Positions 56,202 to 64,000 of a DNA stretch of 64,000 nt are shown one piece after another. How positions within the stretch are numbered: the stretch's first letter is position 1; every line of letters starts with the position of its first letter. The notes beneath the pieces were generated by a model, which saw only the letters and a list, made by a program, of their open reading frames with translations, made no database searches and was not told the DNA's origin. Source of the DNA: Hyphomicrobiales bacterium (GTDB taxonomy: Bacteria > Pseudomonadota > Alphaproteobacteria > Rhizobiales > Rhizobiaceae); NCBI GenBank assembly GCA_900466575.1, contig UBMP01000001.1, positions 1 through 64,000 on the forward strand, given 5' to 3'. Position numbers and translations under genes: made by a program.

Positions 56202-57356
56202 TCACTCGGCGGGATGACCGTGGGCGATGCTGAACAGGCTGCGTTCGCGCGAGCGCGTCTCGGGCCTGTGCCGCGTCAACGCCAGGATGAAACCGGCCGT
56301 GATGCAGATCGCGATCATCGAGGAACCGCCATAGGAGATGAACGGCAAGGTCATGCCCTTCGCCGGCAGCAGTTCGAGATTGACCCCGATATTGATGAAG
56401 GACTGGATGCCGAACTGCAGCACCAGACCGGAAATGGCAAACCGGTTGAACGGGTCCTTCTCGCGATAGGCGATCGAAAGGCCGCGCATCACGATGAAGG
56501 CGAACAGCGCAACCAGCGCCATGCAGAAGATGATGCCGAATTCCTCGGCCGCCACGGAGAAGACGAAGTCGGTATGGGCGTCGGGGATGATCTTCTTCAT
56601 CTGCCCCTCGCCCGGCCCCTGGCCGAACCAGCCGCCGCGGAAGATGGCCTGACGCGCCGTGTCCACCTGGAAGGTGTCCCCCTCACCCGTCAGGAACTTG
56701 TCGATACGGGCCGCCACGTGGGGCAGCAACATATAGGCCGAGGTCAGACCGCCGACGGCAAAGATGGCAAGAAGCGTGATCCAGAGCCACGGCATCCCTG
56801 CCATGAAGAACATGCCGCCCCAGACCGAGGTCGTCAGGATCGTCTGCCCGAGGTCAGGCTCGGCCACCAGCAGCGCCACGACAATGCCGTAAAGCAGGAT
56901 CGCGAAGAGGTTACCCGGAATTTCCGGCTGCTTCTGATGCTCGGCGAAGAGCCAGGCGCAGACCACGATGAAGGCCGGCTTCATGAATTCCGACGCCTGG
57001 ATGCCCAGCGGCCCAAGCGAAATCCAGCGCCGCGAACCCTTTACTTCCACACCGACGAACAGCACCAGCACCATCAGCGTCAGCGATATGATCAACATGA
57101 TCACAGCGGTGCGCCTGACCGTTTTGGGCGTCATGAACGAAAAGCCGATCATCACGGCGAGCGCGGGCAGCAGGAACTCGGCATGCTTGGCAACGAAGTG
57201 AAATTCGGGGGCACCGATGCGCTCCGCCACGGCAGGAGACGCCGCGAAGGAGAGCATGAAGCCGACGCCCATCAGCAGGACGAAGACGAAGAGGAAATAC
57301 CGGTCGATCGTCCAGAACCAGTCTGCAACCCTACCTCTGTCCGCGCGGCTTACCAT
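56202..57356 (-). CDS. ftsW: FtsW, SEDS-family glycan polymerase
   Basis: FtsW polymerises septal glycan together with FtsI. The 384-residue protein has ten hydrophobic segments and the SEDS motifs, for example GSRRWISLGPLGIQASEFMK, VAEPDLGQTI and MTLPFISYGGSSM. It fits between murD and murG in the cluster order. Confidence 0.96.
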   Translation of the reverse strand: MVSRADRGRVADWFWTIDRYFLFVFVLLMGVGFMLSFAASPAVAERIGAPEFHFVAKHAEFLLPALAVMIGFSFMTPKTVRRTAVIMLIISLTLMVLVLFVGVEVKGSRRWISLGPLGIQASEFMKPAFIVVCAWLFAEHQKQPEIPGNLFAILLYGIVVALLVAEPDLGQTILTTSVWGGMFFMAGMPWLWITLLAIFAVGGLTSAYMLLPHVAARIDKFLTGEGDTFQVDTARQAIFRGGWFGQGPGEGQMKKIIPDAHTDFVFSVAAEEFGIIFCMALVALFAFIVMRGLSIAYREKDPFNRFAISGLVLQFGIQSFINIGVNLELLPAKGMTLPFISYGGSSMIAICITAGFILALTRHRPETRSRERSLFSIAHGHPAE

Positions 57357-57377
57357 TCGACCGATCTCCCGCTGTGC

Positions 57378-58775
57378 TCAAACCAGCATCGTGACGTCAT
57401 CAAGGCCCGACACGATCGCAACGAACGAATCACCACGGACCTCGAAATTCTTATATTGGTCGAAGCTTGCGCAAGCCGGGGATAGCATCACGGCCACGGG
57501 ACCGGTCTTGTCTTCTGCCGCATCCTTCGCCGCATGGGCGACTGCGAGGTCGAGCGTACCGGAAATCTCGTAAGGCACCGCTTCGCCGAGCGTTGCTGCA
57601 AACTGCGGAGCAGCCTCTCCAATCAGATAGGCCTTGGCGATCTTCGAAAAGAGCGGCTGCAAAGCCGTGATGCCACCCTCTTTCGGAAGGCCGCCGGCAA
57701 TCCAGTAGATACGGTCGTAGCTCGAGAGCGCAGGTGCCGCCGCTTCCGCATTCGTCGCCTTGGAATCGTTGACGAAGGTGACGTGATCCCGCTTGCCCAC
57801 CGGCTGCATGCGGTGCTTCAAGCCGGGGAACGAGCGGATGCCCGCACGGATGTCGTCGAGGCTCACGCCCACGGCAAGGCATGCGCCGATGGCGGCTGCC
57901 GCGTTCTGCGCATTGTGCCCGCCGCGCAGCGTCTCGACACCCTTCAGGTCCAGAAGTTCGGTGACGTTGCCAGCGTCCGCCTTCAGGATGCGGCTGACAT
58001 CGGCAAAGATACCGTCCTTCAACGCCAGCCGGCGCGAAATGCGGGTGACGGCAACGCCCGCGCGTTCGATCCGGTCGGCGATCTGGCTGCAATAGCTGTC
58101 ATCGACGCCGACAATGGCGTTTTTGCTGCCCGCGACCAGCCGCTCCTTGACGTCGGCATAGTGCTGCATGGTTCCGTGACGGTCGAGATGGTCGGGCGTC
58201 AGGTTCAAGAGAATGCCGGCGGACGGATTGATCGAGGGCGCTAGGTCGATCTGGTAGGAAGAGCATTCGACGACATAGAAACGGTCGGAGGCCGGCGGAT
58301 CGAGCGTCAGCACGGCCGTCCCGATATTGCCGCCAAGCTGCGTGTCGCGGCCGGAGGATTTGAGGATATGCGCAATCAGCGCCGTGGTCGTCGACTTGCC
58401 GTTCGTGCCGGTGATCGCAATGAAGGGGCAATGGGGCGAGAGCTTCATCCGCTCGCGCACGAACAGTTCGACATCGCCGATGATCTCGACGCCGGCCGCA
58501 TGCGCCAGATCGACCGTCCAGTGAGGCTTTGGATGGGTCAGCGGCACACCGGGCGACAGCACGAAGCAGGAGAAAGCCTTCCAGTCGATGCCATGCAGGT
58601 CGGCCGTCGCGATGCCGGCCGCCTTCGCCTTGTCGACGCTGACGGGATTGTCATCCCAGGCCGTGACATCCGCCCCGCCCGCCATCAGCGCCTGCGCAGT
58701 GGCAAGCCCCGAACCGCCTAGCCCGAAAAGGGCGACCTTGCGGCCGCCGAGTGACGTTACCGGCATCATGGGCAA
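57378..58775 (-). CDS. murD: UDP-MurNAc-L-Ala-D-Glu ligase
   Basis: MurD adds D-Glu to UDP-MurNAc-L-Ala. The 465-residue protein has [17 protein letters not shown], the P-loop [28 protein letters not shown] and [12 protein letters not shown]. It abuts the mraY stop; three ATGs (58775, 58769, 58766) are possible starts. Confidence 0.96.
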   Translation of the reverse strand: MPMMPVTSLGGRKVALFGLGGSGLATAQALMAGGADVTAWDDNPVSVDKAKAAGIATADLHGIDWKAFSCFVLSPGVPLTHPKPHWTVDLAHAAGVEIIGDVELFVRERMKLSPHCPFIAITGTNGKSTTTALIAHILKSSGRDTQLGGNIGTAVLTLDPPASDRFYVVECSSYQIDLAPSINPSAGILLNLTPDHLDRHGTMQHYADVKERLVAGSKNAIVGVDDSYCSQIADRIERAGVAVTRISRRLALKDGIFADVSRILKADAGNVTELLDLKGVETLRGGHNAQNAAAAIGACLAVGVSLDDIRAGIRSFPGLKHRMQPVGKRDHVTFVNDSKATNAEAAAPALSSYDRIYWIAGGLPKEGGITALQPLFSKIAKAYLIGEAAPQFAATLGEAVPYEISGTLDLAVAHAAKDAAEDKTGPVAVMLSPACASFDQYKNFEVRGDSFVAIVSGLDDVTMLV

Positions 58776-59876
58776 TTACCTGAGCTTGAGCGTGGCAAGG
58801 CCGACCATGGCGAGCCCGACAGCGATGATCCAGAAGCGGATCACGACCTGGCTTTCCGTCCAGCCGAGCTTTTCGAAATGGTGGTGGATGGGGGCCATGA
58901 GGAAGACGCGCTTGCCGGTTCGCTTGAACCAGAAGACCTGGATGATGACCGACAGCGTTTCCATGACGAAGAGACCGCCGATGATCGCCATGACGATCTC
59001 GTGCTTGGTGGCGACGGCGACCGTGCCGATCATGCCGCCCAGGGCCAGCGACCCTGTATCACCCATGAAGATAGCTGCCGGTGGCGCGTTGAACCAGAGG
59101 AAGCCGAGCCCCGCCCCGATGACCGCGCCCATGATGACGGCAAGCTCACCCGTGCCGGGGACGAAATTGATCTGCAGATAATTTGCAAAGACAACGTTGC
59201 CGGCGAGATAGGCAATCACGCCGAAGGAGGCGGAGGCGATCATCACCGGAACGATGGCGAGACCATCGAGACCATCGGTCAGGTTCACGGCGTTGCCGGC
59301 ACCGACGATGACGAAGCCACCGAAGAGGACGAAGAACATGCCGAGATTGATGAAGAAGTCCTTGAAGAACGGAAAGGCGATCGAGGTGCCGATGATCGAG
59401 CCGTTGGGCGCATAGGCCGTCGCGGTCCGCATCATGAAATAGACCGCAGTCCCGGCAATCAGGAATTCGATGCCAAGCCGCGCCTTGCCGGAAAAGCCCT
59501 TGTCCGATTGTTTCGTGACCTTGAGATAGTCGTCATAGAACCCGATGGCACCGAAACCGAGCGTCACGAGAAGTGTCGAGACGACGTAGACATTCGACAG
59601 GTCGGCCCAGAGCAGCGCCGAGACGACGATACCGGACAGGATCATCAGCCCGCCCATGGTCGGGGTGCCGGCTTTCTTGAAGTGGGTCTGTGGCCCGTCG
59701 GCGCGGATCGGCTGGCCCTTGCCTTGGCGAATGCGCAACGAGGCGATCATGCGGGGCCCGAACATGAACACGATGAAGGCGGAAGTGAAGAGCGCAGCGC
59801 CTGCTCTGAACGTGATGTAGCGGAACAGATTGAAAAACTGGATATGATGCGACAGTTCCACAAGCCAGATCAGCAT
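58776..59876 (-). CDS. mraY: Phospho-N-acetylmuramoyl-pentapeptide transferase
   Basis: MraY makes lipid I from UDP-MurNAc-pentapeptide and undecaprenyl phosphate. The 366-residue, ten-helix protein has [42 protein letters not shown] and HHHFEKLGW-like [15 protein letters not shown]. Located 24 bases after murF. Confidence 0.97.
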   Translation of the reverse strand: MLIWLVELSHHIQFFNLFRYITFRAGAALFTSAFIVFMFGPRMIASLRIRQGKGQPIRADGPQTHFKKAGTPTMGGLMILSGIVVSALLWADLSNVYVVSTLLVTLGFGAIGFYDDYLKVTKQSDKGFSGKARLGIEFLIAGTAVYFMMRTATAYAPNGSIIGTSIAFPFFKDFFINLGMFFVLFGGFVIVGAGNAVNLTDGLDGLAIVPVMIASASFGVIAYLAGNVVFANYLQINFVPGTGELAVIMGAVIGAGLGFLWFNAPPAAIFMGDTGSLALGGMIGTVAVATKHEIVMAIIGGLFVMETLSVIIQVFWFKRTGKRVFLMAPIHHHFEKLGWTESQVVIRFWIIAVGLAMVGLATLKLR

Positions 59877-59900
59877 AGCGGCTCTTTCTAATTAAAGTTG

Positions 59901-61334
59901 TCAGACCCCAGCCGCGTTTGCGGGCTGGAATGCATTGAGAAGGGCCGCCGTGATCTTGCCGAATCCTGTCCCCAGCGATGATTTGACGACCAGCACATCG
60001 CCGTCGGATACATGAGAAACCGCATAGTCCGCAAGCTCTTCAGCTGTCGGTCTGTAGGCAACGTCCGCAGAGCCCGCCATGGCTTCTGCAAGGAGGCGCA
60101 TGTCGCGACCTGCGAGCCAGAGATGCTTGATCCCGGCCTGCCGCAATGGTTGTGCCAGATTACCGTGAATGGACGGGGAGTTCTCCCCCATTTCCAGCAT
60201 GTCGCCGAGAACCGCAATCTGCCGTCCCTCGCCCGTGGCGGGCGTGCCGGCAAGCAGGCCGATCGCCGCGCGCATGGAGGCAGGGTTGGCGTTATAGCTC
60301 TCATCGATCAGCGTGAATGTCCCCTTGCCTTCGCCCAGGGAGAGAATATGTCGCTGGCCCCGGCCCTTCTCGGGCGTGAAGGAAGCAAGCGCTTCAGCAG
60401 CGCGGTCCAGATCGGCCCCGGCAAGAGACACGGCGCCCAGGACCGCAAGCGCGTTTTCCGCGATATGCCGGCCCGGTGCCCCGATCGTCACCTCGATCGT
60501 CCGGCCACCGATGACCGCCCAGAGATTGGAACTTGTCGGATGGCCGTTGAATTCCGCGAGCCGAAAGTCGGCGCGGGCATTGTTGCCAAAGGAATGGATA
60601 TGCGGAACGCGGTTCTCGATGGCCACCTTTTCCAGGATGGGAAACTGCTCGATATCGCGATTGAGAATCGCATGGCCGTCCGCCTCGATCCCTTCGAGAA
60701 TTTCCGACTTGGCGTAGGCTATTTCCTCGATCGAGCGGAAATTGCCGAGATGCGCCCCTGCCACCGTCGTAATGATGGCGATATCCGGCCGCACCATCGA
60801 CACCAGCGCACGGATTTCGCCCGGATGGTTCATGCCGATCTCGAAGACACCGTAATCGACATCCTTGGGCATGCGGGCGAGTGTCAGCGGCACGCCCCAG
60901 TGATTGTTGAACGATGCGACCGAGGCATGAACCGTGCCCGAGGATTCCAGCGCCTTGCGCAGCATTTCCTTGGTCGTCGTCTTGCCGACGGAGCCGGTGA
61001 CCGCGATGACCTTGGCGGCCGACCGCACGCGCGCCGCACGCCCGAGGCGCTCAAGGCCGAGAAGAACATCGTCCACGACGATCATCGGAGTCGTCACCCG
61101 GCCCAATGCCGGAAGCTTGGCTTCGCTCACGACCAGCAGGGCCGCACCATTGGCAGCCGCGACGGAAGCATAATCATGCCCGTCCACCCGGTCGCCCTTG
61201 ATGGCGAAGAAAGCTTCACCCTTGCCGATCGAACGACTGTCGATGGAAATGCCGGTCACGCCTTGCGGCAGAGAGCCGAACGGCCTCCCGTGCATCGCGC
61301 TGACGAGTTCGTCCGACGTCCAAAGATAACTCAA
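59901..61334 (-). CDS. murF: UDP-MurNAc-tripeptide-D-Ala-D-Ala ligase
   Basis: MurF attaches D-Ala-D-Ala to the muramyl tripeptide. The 477-residue ligase has the P-loop [29 protein letters not shown] and [18 protein letters not shown]. It overlaps murE by four bases. Confidence 0.96.
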   Translation of the reverse strand: MSYLWTSDELVSAMHGRPFGSLPQGVTGISIDSRSIGKGEAFFAIKGDRVDGHDYASVAAANGAALLVVSEAKLPALGRVTTPMIVVDDVLLGLERLGRAARVRSAAKVIAVTGSVGKTTTKEMLRKALESSGTVHASVASFNNHWGVPLTLARMPKDVDYGVFEIGMNHPGEIRALVSMVRPDIAIITTVAGAHLGNFRSIEEIAYAKSEILEGIEADGHAILNRDIEQFPILEKVAIENRVPHIHSFGNNARADFRLAEFNGHPTSSNLWAVIGGRTIEVTIGAPGRHIAENALAVLGAVSLAGADLDRAAEALASFTPEKGRGQRHILSLGEGKGTFTLIDESYNANPASMRAAIGLLAGTPATGEGRQIAVLGDMLEMGENSPSIHGNLAQPLRQAGIKHLWLAGRDMRLLAEAMAGSADVAYRPTAEELADYAVSHVSDGDVLVVKSSLGTGFGKITAALLNAFQPANAAGV

Positions 61335-62794
61335 GCCTGAAGCCCTCCCAAAGCCTTGTCGATCTCGGCCTGATCCGAGAACGGCAGCACCTTGTCCCCG
61401 ACGATCTGGCCTTCTTCATGTCCCTTGCCGGCGACAATCAGCGTATCCCCGGATTTCAACATCCCGCAGGCTGCGCGGATCGCTTCGGCACGGTCGGCAA
61501 TTTCCAGCGCCTTGGGCGCCGTCGCCAGAATTTCGGAGCGGATGACGGATGGCACTTCCGACCGAGGATTATCATCGGTCACAATCACGACATCGGCGAG
61601 CCGGGACGCGATCTCGCCCATCAGCGGCCGCTTGCCCTTGTCGCGATCGCCGCCACAGCCGAAGACCACGATGACACGGCCCGTCGTGAAGGGACGAACC
61701 GAGGTCAGCACGTTTTCAAGCGCTTCCGGCTTGTGAGCGTAGTCGACATAGGCGAGCGCCCCATCGACCGTGTGACCAACCAGCTCAAGCCGACCGGAGG
61801 CGCCGACCAGCTTGCCGAGCGCGGCCATGACCGCCGCCGGGCTGACACCCGTGGACATGGCAAGACCGGCCGCGACAAGCGCATTCGCCACTTGGAAATC
61901 GCCAGCGAGCGGAATGTCGACCTCATAGATATCTGCACCGCAATGGATTTCCGCCATCTGCTTGTGACGGAAATGCTCAACCCGCTTCAGCGTCAGGAAG
62001 GTTCCCTTGCGGCCGACCGTCAGCACCTCGCAGCCGGCCCGGCCAGCCGCCTCGATGGCATGCAGCGAATACGGATCGTCGGCAAAGATGACCGCAGGCG
62101 CGCCCTTCGGCAGCAGGCTGAAGAGGCGCATCTTGGAGGCCAAATAATGCTCGACCGTCGGATGATAATCCATATGGTCGCGCCCGAGATTGGTGAAAGC
62201 GGCGGCGGCCAGCTTCACGCCATCGAGGCGATGCTGGTCCAGACCGTGGCTTGAGGCCTCCATCGCCGCATGCGTCACGCCTTCGCGCGCGAGTTCGGCG
62301 AGAAGCTTGTGCAGCGACACCGGGTCCGGCGTCGTCAGCGTCCCGTAGTCGGCGCGCCCCGGCGCAATCACGCCCGTCGTGCCGATCATGGCGGCGGCAA
62401 AGCCGGCATGCGCCCAGATCTGGCGGGTGAAGGAGGCAACCGAGGTCTTGCCGGCCGTTCCGGTCACCGCCGTCATGACAGCCGGCTGCGCTCCGAAGAA
62501 CCGGGCGGCAGCCAGCGACAGGAACCGGCGCGGCTCTCCGACCTTCAGAACCGGAACGGATGCTTCGACGGAGGCGTTGGCGGAGATGACGATGGCGCTT
62601 GCGCCCTTGGTCACCGCCTCGCCCGCAAAGGTCGAGCCATCCGCCTTGGAGCCCGGCACTGCCACGAAAAGCGCGCCATGGGCAACCTGACGGCTGTCGG
62701 CCGTAATGGAAGTGATCTGAACGTCTCCGGCAGAGCTCGCAAGCAATGCATCGATTTCCGGAAAGTCTGAACCTGCGAGGTCACGAAGTTTCAT
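61331..62794 (-). CDS. murE: UDP-MurNAc-tripeptide synthetase (meso-DAP type)
   Basis: MurE adds the third residue. The DNPR motif in VTDDNPRSE indicates meso-diaminopimelate, as expected in a Gram-negative. The 487-residue protein has the P-loop [13 protein letters not shown] (Ala instead of the more usual Asn), [12 protein letters not shown] and [11 protein letters not shown]. It overlaps murF by four bases. Confidence 0.96.
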   Translation of the reverse strand: MKLRDLAGSDFPEIDALLASSAGDVQITSITADSRQVAHGALFVAVPGSKADGSTFAGEAVTKGASAIVISANASVEASVPVLKVGEPRRFLSLAAARFFGAQPAVMTAVTGTAGKTSVASFTRQIWAHAGFAAAMIGTTGVIAPGRADYGTLTTPDPVSLHKLLAELAREGVTHAAMEASSHGLDQHRLDGVKLAAAAFTNLGRDHMDYHPTVEHYLASKMRLFSLLPKGAPAVIFADDPYSLHAIEAAGRAGCEVLTVGRKGTFLTLKRVEHFRHKQMAEIHCGADIYEVDIPLAGDFQVANALVAAGLAMSTGVSPAAVMAALGKLVGASGRLELVGHTVDGALAYVDYAHKPEALENVLTSVRPFTTGRVIVVFGCGGDRDKGKRPLMGEIASRLADVVIVTDDNPRSEVPSVIRSEILATAPKALEIADRAEAIRAACGMLKSGDTLIVAGKGHEEGQIVGDKVLPFSDQAEIDKALGGLQA

Positions 62795-62875
62795 CGATGA
62801 TATTCGCCTTTCACGCCCGCTTCTCCGGACGCATCGAATCGGAATTGGTCCATTTTAAACGGAATTGCGTCGATC

Positions 62876-64000
62876 TTAATAAGAAACGAGCGTTGCCGAT
62901 CCATCTGGGCCAAATTTCGGCTGAACGCCAAGAAGCGGGGCAATGCGCGCAATAACACGGCCGGCCATGGGGGTCGCCGTATTACCGGCAATATTGGAAT
63001 TATGCTCACCCGTTCGCGGATCGTCGATAAAGACGAGAAGCACATATTGCGGATCGCTCATCGGGAATGCCGATAGAAACGCGTTGAAGTTATGGCCGTT
63101 GACATAACGGCCTCGAACGAGCTTTTCCGCCGTTCCCGTCTTGCCACCGACATCGAAGCCCGGCACGCCGGCCTGCTTGCCGGAGCCAGCAGCCAGGATG
63201 ACGTTATCACGGAAGAGTTTGCGCATGTCGCGGACGGTCGAATCCTTCACGACCTTCACGGCAATCTTGTCGGCTTCTTCCCGGGTGCGCGGAAGGAAGG
63301 TCGGCTGGATCAGATAACCACCATTCACGAGAGCCGCACCCGCCATCGCCGTCTGCAGCGGTGTCGTCGCTACACCGTGACCGTAGGCGATCGTCATGGA
63401 GTTGATACGCTTCCAGGTGCGGGGCTGCGATGGCGTCGCCACTTCCGGCAATTCGGTATCCATGCGGGTGAGCAGGCCCATGCGCTGGAGGAACGCCTTA
63501 TGCGCATCGATGCCGACAGCATCGGCCATGCGGGCCGCACCGATGTTCGACGAGTGGACGAAGACTTCGTCCACCGTCAGCACGCGGCGTGTGCCATGGA
63601 AGTCGTGAATGGTGAAGCCGCCGATATAGAGCGGCTTGGTGGCGTCGAACGTGGTGTTCAGCGTCATGGTGCCATAGTCGAGACCCATGGCAATGGTGAA
63701 GGCCTTGAAGGTCGAACCCATTTCGTAGGTGCCGGCGGACACACGGTTCAGGCGGTCGGGATCGAGCGCATGCGTCGGATCGTTCGGATCGAAATCGGGA
63801 TAGGAAGCCAGCGCCATGACCTCGCCGGTATGCACATTGAGCACGACACCACCGGCGCCGATGCCCTGATACTTGTTCATGCTGTCGACAAGAACATCAT
63901 GCAACGCGTTCTGCACGCGCAGATCGATCGAGAGCTTGACCGGCTCGAGCTTCGCATCGTTCGTCATGCCCACGGCCGCGAGATCGGCGAGCCCCTGGCT
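62876..64000 (-). CDS. ftsI: FtsI/PBP3 septal transpeptidase, C-terminal part
   Basis: The gene runs off the window, so the N-terminal membrane anchor and dimerisation domain are not seen. The visible 374 residues hold the transpeptidase: catalytic serine in GSTFKAF (SxxK), VHSSNIGAA (SxN) and GGKTGTAEK (KTG). FtsI cross-links septal peptidoglycan with FtsW. The gap to murE is 81 bases. Confidence 0.96.
   Translation of the reverse strand, partial: SQGLADLAAVGMTNDAKLEPVKLSIDLRVQNALHDVLVDSMNKYQGIGAGGVVLNVHTGEVMALASYPDFDPNDPTHALDPDRLNRVSAGTYEMGSTFKAFTIAMGLDYGTMTLNTTFDATKPLYIGGFTIHDFHGTRRVLTVDEVFVHSSNIGAARMADAVGIDAHKAFLQRMGLLTRMDTELPEVATPSQPRTWKRINSMTIAYGHGVATTPLQTAMAGAALVNGGYLIQPTFLPRTREEADKIAVKVVKDSTVRDMRKLFRDNVILAAGSGKQAGVPGFDVGGKTGTAEKLVRGRYVNGHNFNAFLSAFPMSDPQYVLLVFIDDPRTGEHNSNIAGNTATPMAGRVIARIAPLLGVQPKFGPDGSATLVSY

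Noticed and set aside
55416-57485. 689-codon plus-strand frame over murG and ftsW
   Set aside because: It crosses two genuine minus-strand genes and their junction, so it cannot be a conserved gene; composition is Arg/Asp-rich.

Overview
The window looks like a chromosomal segment of a Rhizobiaceae-type alphaproteobacterium (Rhizobium, Agrobacterium, Shinella or Neorhizobium kind). The reasons are the GC-rich coding, the gene order of the division and cell-wall (dcw) cluster, a long FtsZ with a C-terminal [13 protein letters not shown]-type peptide, a DUF982 protein, several palindromic repeats that I associate with rhizobia, and a CCUCCUCCC-loop RNA locus typical of alphaproteobacteria. I could not run a database search, so genus is not assigned.

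Positions 1-10,100 are accessory and housekeeping genes: an ABC-type permease domain without its ATPase, the protein AMPylase SelO, a metal-sensing MerR regulator, a leader-like region with a strong terminator before an SSAT-like acetyltransferase, a cobalamin riboswitch driving cbtB-cbtA and a third small gene, a cytochrome c' and a di-haem cytochrome c, Fe superoxide dismutase, a VapBC-like pair whose toxin lacks key acidic residues, and a GAF-GGDEF diguanylate cyclase. Positions 10,240-13,640 hold a broken single-chain restriction-modification gene with an AT-rich core, an in-frame palindromic repeat, and a large inverted repeat behind it.

Positions 13,640-28,000 carry metabolism and stress genes: a class IV aminotransferase, haloacid dehalogenase, Tam methyltransferase, HerA-like ATPase, ferredoxin/CDGSH protein, VOC/MarR pair, ohr/ohrR with its operator, L,D-transpeptidase, TMEM175-type channel, CreA, and an MCP-CheW pair. 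Positions 27,600-41,150 contain Sco, PrmA, the small-protein plus triple CCUCCUCCC hairpin RNA locus on the minus strand, an M24B aminopeptidase, AzlCD, a three-gene overlapping phosphorelay operon, LigA, an EEP nuclease/phosphatase and a cardiolipin synthase. A MazEF-type pair follows.

From 41,800 to the end everything lies on the minus strand: (transcription order) ftsI (cut by the window end), murE, murF, mraY, murD, ftsW, murG, murC, murB, a BNR-repeat protein and MoaD/ThiS-like protein pair, ddl, ftsQ, ftsA, ftsZ, terminator, lpxC, terminator, bamD, recN. This is the dcw cluster that makes peptidoglycan precursors and the divisome, followed by lipid A and outer-membrane assembly genes. 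The BNR/MoaD pair is the one insertion in it without an obvious wall or division role.

The observations I consider most worth following are the CCUCCUCCC triple-hairpin RNA with its DUF1127-like 48-residue ORF, the ubiquitin-like/BNR pair inside the dcw cluster, the leader-terminator before the SSAT-like gene, inverted CtrA-like half-sites upstream of ddl, and the decayed restriction-modification locus with its repeats.
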